Program-made: the position numbers and the translations under genes
The notes under the pieces: generated by a model
Told to the model about the DNA's origin: nothing
The model's database searches: none
The model's input: the letters and a program-made list of their open reading frames with translations, nothing else
Shown: positions 17,406 to 23,295 of the stretch, in pieces
Position numbering within the stretch: the first letter of the stretch is position 1
Layout: each line of letters begins with the position of its first letter
Virus record (IMG/VR): IMGVR_UViG_3300026253_000008
Location: 1-23,295 of that record
Source of the DNA: a virus
DNA: 23,295 bases
Direction: 5' to 3' (one strand)

Positions 17406-18053
17406 ATGGAAGCTGGACAATTTATAGAAACAAGTGTTAAAATAGGAATGATGGGCCATCTTAAAATTTGGGATCCTGAATCCGGCGATGTTTTTGTAAA
17501 CAAGAAAAATAAAATTAACTTTGAAAATATGTCAAGGTGTATTGCTAATAAATTAGCAAATAATGATAATTTTAGCATTTATGAAATGCATTTCGGAAAT
17601 GCAGGAACGATTACTGATAGTTCTGGTAATGTTACATATCGTGCTGAAAAAGTTAATTTAGATAGCGATAATTTATATAATGATGTTTTTTATAAAAATG
17701 TTGATATTATAGATACAGATAACACCGACACAACAAAAAATAAAATGGAAGTAAACTATACCACAGGTAATGTTTACAGTGATATTGTAGCAACATGTAC
17801 ACTTAATTATACAGAGCCAAGCATCAGCGACAATACATTTAACTTGTTTGGTCTTTCACAATCAAATGATGATACCGCTACAAGTATAGATGGGAATTTT
17901 ATTTTTGATGAAATCGGATTAAAATCAAAAGCGGCCACAGGACGAAATACAGGATTATTACTTACTCATGTTGTTTTTCATCCAGTACAAAAAAGTGCAA
18001 ATAGGCTTATCCAAGTTATATACACAATAAGAGTAAGAACGGATAATTATTAG
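17406..18053 (+). CDS. Phage virion structural protein, IYEMHFGN family (215 aa)
   Basis: The N-terminal third has VNKKNKINFENMSRCIANKL (residues 31-50), followed by FSIYEMHFGNAGT (residues 56-68). I recall this pattern (N-x-INFENMSxxIAxxLA...IYEMHFGNxG) from tail or baseplate-region proteins of marine T4-like phages, and no activity is known to me. The middle is polar and Asp/Asn-rich. The C-terminal half is beta-rich and ends VHFHPVQ-like (HVVFHPVQKSANRLIQVIYT). It has neither a signal peptide nor a membrane segment. The ribosome-binding site is weak (CGGAAT). Its place after the giant is that of T4 gp8 (334 residues), but I see no gp8 sequence similarity. Confidence 0.72.
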   Translation: MEAGQFIETSVKIGMMGHLKIWDPESGDVFVNKKNKINFENMSRCIANKLANNDNFSIYEMHFGNAGTITDSSGNVTYRAEKVNLDSDNLYNDVFYKNVDIIDTDNTDTTKNKMEVNYTTGNVYSDIVATCTLNYTEPSISDNTFNLFGLSQSNDDTATSIDGNFIFDEIGLKSKAATGRNTGLLLTHVVFHPVQKSANRLIQVIYTIRVRTDNY

Positions 18054-18066
18054 GAGTTAAATTAAA

Positions 18067-20082
18067 ATGCCTTATACAATTGATAGCTACGATGGTAATA
18101 CTACGTTTACAGTTAGTGATGGAACTGTTGATAGCACAAATACAAGTCTTAAATTATTAGGACAAAATTATAGAGGATATGGAGAAATTGTAGCAGAAGA
18201 CTTTGTCCATTTATTAGAAAATTTTTCAAAAACTACTGCACCAAGCAATCCTATACACGGCCAAATTTGGTATGATAAATCAACCGGATCGGGTACAAGT
18301 AATAAAGGTTATAAATTAAAATTTTATGATACTGCAAGTACTTCATGGAAAATGGTTTCAAATTTAGTAGCGGCAACCACTGCTCCAAGTGGTCCTTCTG
18401 TAGGAGATTTATGGTGGGACGAAACATCAGGCGAGGCTCGATTAAAATTATGGGATGGTACTGCATGGAAAGGAATTAGTGTTCCAACTGATGACAATTA
18501 TACAATAGAATTTGCAAAGATATATGATAATTATGGTGGGACTTCTACGGATCCAGGGGTTTATAACTGTTTAAAATTTATTACTGAAGGCCTTGTAATA
18601 GCTATTATTAATATAAATGGTGCAACCGAAAATTCAGTCGAACGGCATGGTTTTAAACCACTTACTGGGACACATACTTGGAATACAGTAAGTTATACAG
18701 ACGAATTAGATGCTGACGGTTCGGTATTATCGGTTGTTTTTCCTGTAATCTATCCTGGAATAACATTAAGAAAAGAATCCGGAGCTTCGCCTCTTCGTCG
18801 ACCAATTATTGGTAATTTTGCATCTAATGGTATTGAAGATAATGTAGCCACCCTTAGTTCGGCAGGTAAACCGACAATATTGGCAACTAGACCTGTTATT
18901 ATTGAAAAAGCAGATGGAACAGACGAAGCCAATTCTGGAACGGTAAATGATTATGCTTTAAAAATAAAATCTACTGCTGATGCTAGTAGCCATTCAGGAA
19001 CCGATTCGTCAGGAGCGGCATTGCAAGTTTTGGGAGGTGCAAGTATTGCTAAAAATTTATTCGTTGGTGGAAATTTCGAAGTAGAAGGGTCAACCACAGG
19101 AACAATTACTGAAATTAATTCAGAATCTTTTAAAGTTGTAGATCCTATTACTCAGTTTGGTAGAGGAGCCGATGATGCGGTATTAACTACGCAAGACAAC
19201 TTTGATAGAGGTTTTTCTTTCTTTTATCATAATAGTACCGCTGAAAAAATAGGCGGTTTTGCAATGGATAAGAATGATGGTTATAAGTTTAACTTAATTA
19301 AAGAAGGAACAGTCACTACAAATGCATTTAGTGCAGTTGCGACATGGGCAGATTTAAAATTAGCCAATATCGAAGGTCATGGTTCAACAATGATTGTTGC
19401 ATCTCAAAATGGTAAATTGGTATTGTCAACTGCTAGTAATGATAATATAGAAATAACTGCCCATGGCACTGGCGACATTTTGACTAATGGGAATATTTTA
19501 CCGCAAGATCCTGCATCAAGCATATCACCTGATGATATAGGTGGGGCAGGTAATTATTTTTCCGAAGGATATGCTATTAAAACATATTGGAATACTGATT
19601 GTCATTTTGATGGAACATCCAAAGCAACTGATTCAGTTATAATGACTGGTGACTATAATTTGGCAGTTGGTTCAACACTTGAATCAACATATTCTGACTT
19701 AGGTGAAAGATTTGCCGCGGACGAAATATATGATGCAGGCACAGTTGTTAAACTAGGCGGATTAGAAGAAATTACTAAAACAATGGAAGAAGAAGACACC
19801 GATGTGTTTGGGATTATTTCTGCAAAACCAGGATTTGGTTTAAACGGTTCTGCAGGACCAAAGGAAACTCATCCACACGTTGCAATGACAGGACGAATAC
19901 CTTGTAAAGTAATCGGTCCAGTCAAGAAAGGGGACAGACTATGTTCTAGCGAAATACCAGGGGTTGCAAAGAAAGCCGATATTCAATCCGTATCGTCTTT
20001 TGCAATCATAGGAAGAGCATTGGAAGACTTTGATGGCGAGGGCGAAGGTACAGTACTTGTTGTTGTAGGTCCAATTAATTAA
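18067..20082 (+). CDS. Fibre-like structural protein with Peptidase_G2-like C-terminal domain (671 aa)
   Basis: The N-terminus contains KLLGQNYRGYGEIVAEDFVHLLENF, split by the family's usual turn, then two short repeats of the type APSxPxxGxxWYD...LKxYDxxxxxW (about residues 58-98 and 105-138). This start is typical of large marine T4-like phage structural proteins. A beta-rich middle (about 250-500) follows. The C-terminal 130 residues begin at YSDLGERFAADEIYDAGTVV (about residue 542), continue with VFGIISAKPGFGLNG and GRIPCKVIGPVKKGDRLCSS, and end IIGRALEDFDGEGEGTVLVV. That block resembles Peptidase_G2 / intramolecular-chaperone-type fibre ends, which can help trimer folding and are sometimes autocleaved. 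I cannot identify a cleavage site. A strong AGGAG precedes the start, 13 nt after the previous gene. Confidence 0.78.
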   Translation: MPYTIDSYDGNTTFTVSDGTVDSTNTSLKLLGQNYRGYGEIVAEDFVHLLENFSKTTAPSNPIHGQIWYDKSTGSGTSNKGYKLKFYDTASTSWKMVSNLVAATTAPSGPSVGDLWWDETSGEARLKLWDGTAWKGISVPTDDNYTIEFAKIYDNYGGTSTDPGVYNCLKFITEGLVIAIININGATENSVERHGFKPLTGTHTWNTVSYTDELDADGSVLSVVFPVIYPGITLRKESGASPLRRPIIGNFASNGIEDNVATLSSAGKPTILATRPVIIEKADGTDEANSGTVNDYALKIKSTADASSHSGTDSSGAALQVLGGASIAKNLFVGGNFEVEGSTTGTITEINSESFKVVDPITQFGRGADDAVLTTQDNFDRGFSFFYHNSTAEKIGGFAMDKNDGYKFNLIKEGTVTTNAFSAVATWADLKLANIEGHGSTMIVASQNGKLVLSTASNDNIEITAHGTGDILTNGNILPQDPASSISPDDIGGAGNYFSEGYAIKTYWNTDCHFDGTSKATDSVIMTGDYNLAVGSTLESTYSDLGERFAADEIYDAGTVVKLGGLEEITKTMEEEDTDVFGIISAKPGFGLNGSAGPKETHPHVAMTGRIPCKVIGPVKKGDRLCSSEIPGVAKKADIQSVSSFAIIGRALEDFDGEGEGTVLVVVGPIN

Positions 20083-20091
20083 AATAGGAGT

Positions 20092-20116
20092 CACAGTTCT
20101 ATCATATAGAACTGTG
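20092..20116 (+). terminator. Perfect 11-bp hairpin (possible terminator or processing site)
   Basis: CACAGTTCTAT and ATAGAACTGTG are exact reverse complements separated by a CAT loop. The hairpin lies 10 nt after the stop of the 671-residue gene and just before a late promoter motif. No U-run follows (the next bases are CCATTCC), so it is not a classical intrinsic terminator. It could protect a 3' end, be an RNase processing site, or stop transcription only partly. Confidence 0.55.
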
Positions 20117-20127
20117 CCATTCCGATA

Positions 20128-20135
20128 GATAAATA
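20128..20135 (+). promoter_or_regulatory. Late promoter motif (GATAAATA) before the 446-residue gene
   Basis: GATAAATA fits the NATAAATA late consensus and sits in a 99-nt gap, 46 nt before the ATG at 20182, downstream of the hairpin. The pairing of hairpin then promoter suggests a transcription-unit boundary. Confidence 0.6.
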
Positions 20136-20181
20136 AAATAGTAGTTAATAATGACGAACTTTATAATAGAAGGTCTTATAT

Positions 20182-21522
20182 ATGACAGATATCCTTAATA
20201 AAACCACGGTAGTGCAAGACGAACATGTCGACAACAATAGAGATCTTTTTAATAACGTATGGTGGTTTAAAAATAACAGTTCCTCTTCGGTAATAGGCGA
20301 CTATACACCAGGCAATCATACAAGCCTTCACGATATTTCGTGTGGTTGGGGGCATGCCAAGTTAACCGATGCTCATTTTGATCCTGAAGGTGACCTGCCC
20401 CCCGGGAGTCAAGCTACCGCCACAAAAATAACAAAAGCCCTATACGATAAATTTGGGTCTTATGCTGGATTAGCACAATTACGCACAAATAAACCAAAAG
20501 CGGCAGATGAGACTCTCATATCAACAGACCCAAATATTACTACAGGAGTAACAACAACAGATGTTGTTATGGAAGGCATAAAAGATCATGCCAATACAGG
20601 TGGAATAGATACCGATAAACCACACCAAGATACAATACATATTATTTCCAATGAACTTCTTAAAGTAGAAAATAGATATCATTGTTTTGTTGATGCCGGA
20701 TCATATACAAATACCTATGCCGCACAGACTGTTACACATTCAGGTAACTGGGGTAGTTATGCTGATACCCATAATCCGTTAAATTATGGTGATACACTTA
20801 CTGCATTTATTGATTTGAATTTTGGTAATTTTTTATCAGCAAGAAAATGGTGGAACCAAGGTGGTAAAGTTACATTAGATATGAATCATACAGGAGGCCG
20901 AGATGGTTCAGTAGGTTGGAATACGTTTATGGATTCTTTTGGAAAATTATATTTTTCAATGGCTGGTGATATAAGTGGTTTAGCATATGGAGGTGTTCAT
21001 TGGCAAAATACCAATCCAAGTGGTTCTGCTTCGTCTATTATATCATACCAGCATAATGGAACAACTGAAGCATATTCAAATGCAGGTGCTGATCTAGCGG
21101 CTGATTTTGGTACTTCTAATGCTAATTCTAATGCTTCAGGAAAAAAAATTGTTCCATATGATTATGGAACATCTTATAAGTTATTATTTAAAGCACAACA
21201 AGCATCTAATATATATGGTGGCGGAGGAGATTCTCCCGGTGGTTCTGATCCTGTTCCTGGTGAAGGAGCAGAGGTATTTGTATATGGAAAACGAAATGCC
21301 GATGGCTCACAATATACCTGGAAAGTTGTTTTAGATAATACAAAACAAGGGACAGTTCAAGATGGTAATGCAGTATTTCAATGGGGTCATATAATTCCGG
21401 AAGATAAGCCATTAACTGTTGGCGCCTATACTGCTAATTTTACTGCTGAAACATATTCGGGCACTAATGGTTTTGTAAAACAGAGTCCGACTGGTACAGG
21501 TGGCTCCGGTGCCTGGTCATAA
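20182..21522 (+). CDS. Putative virion structural protein (446 aa)
   Basis: I do not recognise a named family over the full length. The N-terminal third is Trp- and His-containing (NVWWFKN, SCGWGHAKLTDAHFDP). The stretch LNFGNFLSARKWWNQGGKVT, then WNTFMDSFGKLYFSM, resembles a common phage structural pattern (AxxFFNxGGxIxxx...WxxLLxxxGxxxFG). A Gly/Pro/Ser linker (YGGGGDSPGGSDPVPGEGA, about residues 344-362) leads to a C-terminal beta-sandwich-like domain of about 80 residues, possibly Ig-like. AGAAGG precedes the start. Signal peptide and membrane segments are absent. The linker and terminal domain fit a peripheral tail protein with a flexible binding domain, which is inference. Confidence 0.68.
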   Translation: MTDILNKTTVVQDEHVDNNRDLFNNVWWFKNNSSSSVIGDYTPGNHTSLHDISCGWGHAKLTDAHFDPEGDLPPGSQATATKITKALYDKFGSYAGLAQLRTNKPKAADETLISTDPNITTGVTTTDVVMEGIKDHANTGGIDTDKPHQDTIHIISNELLKVENRYHCFVDAGSYTNTYAAQTVTHSGNWGSYADTHNPLNYGDTLTAFIDLNFGNFLSARKWWNQGGKVTLDMNHTGGRDGSVGWNTFMDSFGKLYFSMAGDISGLAYGGVHWQNTNPSGSASSIISYQHNGTTEAYSNAGADLAADFGTSNANSNASGKKIVPYDYGTSYKLLFKAQQASNIYGGGGDSPGGSDPVPGEGAEVFVYGKRNADGSQYTWKVVLDNTKQGTVQDGNAVFQWGHIIPEDKPLTVGAYTANFTAETYSGTNGFVKQSPTGTGGSGAWS

Positions 21523-21542
21523 AAATAAAATAAAAAGGAAAT

Positions 21543-21893
21543 ATGGATGATAGATTAGAAAGAGCATTAGATTTCTCTAATTTTAGATTAACACTTCACA
21601 ATCAAAAACAATCAGCAAAGCAACGTGCAGAAAATATGTTGCAAGTTCAATATAGCAATTCGCTTTTTAAAGCAGATCAAACATTAATAAATTTTGTTAA
21701 AACTATGAGAGATGAAGGATATACTCCGTTTGTAGTTAGCGACGTACATGACAATCCAGTACAAATAGAAGACAGCGAAATTTTTTTAGAAAAGTTAATA
21801 TCTGCTTATGCCAGCGCAATGAATGAATATATAATTTCACATGAAAAATTTAAAAAAGCAAGAAGCATTAAACGCCTCGTTGAATGGGAATAA
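21543..21893 (+). CDS. Conserved small phage protein (116 aa), T4-like structural cluster
   Basis: This is a mostly helical, charged protein starting MDDRLERALDFSNFRLTLHN, with LINFVKTMRDEGYTPFVVSD in the middle (with one short beta stretch), then IEDSEIFLEKLISAYASAMN and a basic ending (KKARSIKRLVEWE). The layout MDxRLxxALxFSNxxxTLxNQ...LINF...IEDxxxFLxxxxxxYxxAxNEY is one I recall from small proteins next to tail genes in T4-like marine phages. Function is unknown, and a chaperone or assembly role is possible. AAGGAAAT is a good ribosome-binding site. The downstream glycosyltransferase-like frame begins inside its 3' end, so the two are probably translationally coupled. Confidence 0.72.
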   Translation: MDDRLERALDFSNFRLTLHNQKQSAKQRAENMLQVQYSNSLFKADQTLINFVKTMRDEGYTPFVVSDVHDNPVQIEDSEIFLEKLISAYASAMNEYIISHEKFKKARSIKRLVEWE

Positions 21894-22770
21894 TGGTGTA
21901 ATATTTTTTGCTTATAATAATGAACAAATAGATTATATTAGACTTGCTATTTTAGCCGCATCTGCTGTTAAAAAACATATGAAAAATAATCAAACATGTT
22001 TAATTACTGATAAATCCTCTTTGGATTGGAATTCTAAATCAACGACAAGCAAAGTATTAGACAAAGCATTTGATCATATTATAACAGAAGAACCCGAACA
22101 TAAATCTAATATACGTAAATTTTATGACAGCCCGTGGACAACTTTTGAATGTCAATTTGAAAATTGGAATAAGAACGATGTTATAAAATTAACACCATTT
22201 GACAAAACATTAATGTTAGATGTTGATTTTCTTGTTAATAATAATTTTCTTGATATAATATTTAAATTAGACGAAACTTTAATGTTGTATACAGATGCAA
22301 TAACACTACGCAATGAACCTCCATTTCATACATTAGAAAGAAGGTTACATAAAAAAGGTATTCCAATGTTATGGTCTACTGCAATATACTTTGACAAAAA
22401 TGATGAGGTAGTTCAATTATTTTTTGAATTATGGGGTCATATAAAAGATAATTGGGATTTTTATAGATATCTTTATGGATTTTCTACTAAAATTTATAGA
22501 ACAGATTTTGCTGTAAGTATTGCAACTCATATGTTAAACGGATTTGTTGAAAACACATTAGTTAAACCTTTGCCCGATAATCCAATGAAATATGTCGAAC
22601 CAAAGGATGACATACAAGATGTGTTATCAGACGGAATACGATGTTTAAGTCATAAACCTGACGAAGAATGGCAACATATTTTTGTAAATTCTAAAAATGA
22701 AAATTTACATATTATGAATAAAAAAGCAATAGATAGAAACTGGGATAAATTGATGAGGTTATATGAGTAA
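21841..22770 (+). CDS. GT-A-type glycosyltransferase-like protein
   Basis: Up to 309 residues. The conserved domain starts at GVIFFAYNNEQIDYIRLAIL (about residue 19) and contains CLITDK, FDHIITEE and LTPFDKTLMLDVDFLV, with a DVD motif at residues 127-129. This fits the metal/nucleotide-sugar DxD of GT-A enzymes (GT8-like). PMLWSTAIYFDKND and a helical C-terminal half follow. Donor and acceptor cannot be read from sequence. Virion-protein or host surface glycans are plausible substrates, given the neighbours. The listed ATG overlaps the previous gene by 53 nt and has no clear ribosome-binding site. A TTG at 21880 would give a 14-nt overlap and an N-terminus matching that of the next paralogue, and may be the real start. 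Confidence 0.72.
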   Translation: MKNLKKQEALNASLNGNNGVIFFAYNNEQIDYIRLAILAASAVKKHMKNNQTCLITDKSSLDWNSKSTTSKVLDKAFDHIITEEPEHKSNIRKFYDSPWTTFECQFENWNKNDVIKLTPFDKTLMLDVDFLVNNNFLDIIFKLDETLMLYTDAITLRNEPPFHTLERRLHKKGIPMLWSTAIYFDKNDEVVQLFFELWGHIKDNWDFYRYLYGFSTKIYRTDFAVSIATHMLNGFVENTLVKPLPDNPMKYVEPKDDIQDVLSDGIRCLSHKPDEEWQHIFVNSKNENLHIMNKKAIDRNWDKLMRLYE

Positions 22771-23295
22771 AGGATTTTTAATATATGTTCCTAACAGCAA
22801 TCAAAAAAACGTTGTTGATTCAGCTATTTTATCTGCGTTAAGTATAAAAATATCACAAAGGAAATATAATAATGTTGCATTATTGACAGACGATAAAACA
22901 AATTTTCCTTCACAATATTTTGATAAAATAATAGAATTTCCAATTAATGTTGCCGAATTAGAAGTTGATAATACGTGGCAAGCAATACATGCAACTCCGT
23001 TTGATGAGACCATTTTTAGCGTCAATAATATATTATTTTTTAAAGATCTGCAATATGAATTTGAATACATGTCATATTTTAATTTATTATTTCCTCAAGA
23101 TACATTAGCATTAAATTGTGAATCTAACACATATATGGCAAAACATATAGAAGAATGTAAATTGCCTAACATTTCGTGTGATATATTTTATTTTAAAAAA
23201 ACAGGAGACAAATTAGATAAATCAGAAGAAAATGCAAGAAGTATTTATGAATTTTTTAATATGTTAGAAATAGTTTCTAAAAATTGGCGAGAAAT
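22763..23295 (+). CDS. Glycosyltransferase paralogue lacking DxD (partial, runs off the right edge)
   Basis: The frame is open from ATG 22763-22765 to the window end (177 complete codons). It overlaps the previous gene by 8 nt (ATGAGTAA), a classic coupling arrangement. It starts MSKGFLIYVPNSNQKNVVDS and follows the order of its neighbour: AILSALSIK, VALLTDDK, FDKIIEFP, then ATPFDETIFSVNNILFF, against LTPFDKTLMLDVDFLV upstream. The DVD catalytic/metal motif is replaced by VNN (residues 87-89). Later blocks also align (KLPNISCDIFYFKK with GIPMLWSTAIYFDK, and KNWRE near the end). It is probably a tandem duplicate whose catalytic function is lost or changed. It could be a partner subunit or a sugar-binding protein. 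The C-terminus is not visible. Confidence 0.75.
   Translation, partial: MSKGFLIYVPNSNQKNVVDSAILSALSIKISQRKYNNVALLTDDKTNFPSQYFDKIIEFPINVAELEVDNTWQAIHATPFDETIFSVNNILFFKDLQYEFEYMSYFNLLFPQDTLALNCESNTYMAKHIEECKLPNISCDIFYFKKTGDKLDKSEENARSIYEFFNMLEIVSKNWRE

Noticed and set aside
17406-18053. Identity as T4 gp8, from its position after the gp7 slot
   Set aside because: Length (215 against 334) and visible motifs do not match T4 gp8, and the IYEMHFGN pattern points to a different family.
20092-20116. Classical rho-independent terminator
   Set aside because: The stem is perfect but is followed by CCATTCC instead of a T-run, so only a possible terminator or processing role is claimed.
22801-23070. Minus-strand open frame near the right edge
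   Set aside because: It is opposite the DxD-less glycosyltransferase paralogue, whose sense frame stays open to the window end and aligns with its neighbour.
1-23295. CRISPR array, integrase, transposase or diversity-generating retroelement
   Set aside because: I saw no spaced direct repeats, no recombinase or reverse-transcriptase motifs, and no template/variable repeat pair.

Overview
This window looks like part of the late, virion-structure region of a T4-like contractile-tailed phage from an AT-rich, probably marine host such as a SAR11-type bacterium or a cyanobacterium. The host is inferred from base composition and from family resemblances, not shown directly. The evidence is a T4-order baseplate block (gp25, then gp6, then a giant protein in the gp7 position), T4/cyanophage-type late promoter motifs (NATAAATA) in the gaps, densely packed genes with almost no spacing, and several protein families typical of marine T4-like phages.

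Layout. Positions 1-2291 carry five leftward genes: a partial marine-phage structural protein cut by the left edge, a glycine-rich tail-adhesin-like protein, a short beta-rich protein, and two small conserved or unrecognised proteins. Positions 2292-2523 are a divergent control region. It holds a leftward 73-nt tRNA-Val(UAC)-like gene with encoded CCA and a shortened D-arm, a perfect-consensus sigma70 promoter placed so that transcription should start at the tRNA 5' end, and a rightward TATAAATA late promoter. Positions 2524-17365 carry gp25, gp6 and a 3373-residue giant. The first two are coupled by a 1-nt overlap and the third follows after 11 nt. Positions 17406-21893 carry four more proteins of the late region: an IYEMHFGN-type protein, a fibre-like protein with a Peptidase_G2-like C-terminus, a 446-residue protein and a 116-residue conserved protein. 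Late promoters precede two of these. Positions 21841-23295 hold two tandem, overlapping GT-A-like glycosyltransferase homologues. The second runs off the right edge and has lost the DxD motif.

How it works together. gp25, gp6 and the giant should form or decorate the baseplate wedge. The proteins after them and the leftward module are probably peripheral tail, fibre or receptor-contact components, and the glycosyltransferase pair may modify virion or host glycans. The most unusual points are a seven-repeat beta-propeller inserted inside gp6, two cupredoxin-like domains in the giant (one with a complete His/Cys/His/Met copper-ligand set, one without), the tRNA-like gene with its own strong promoter, and the paired intact and degenerate glycosyltransferases.
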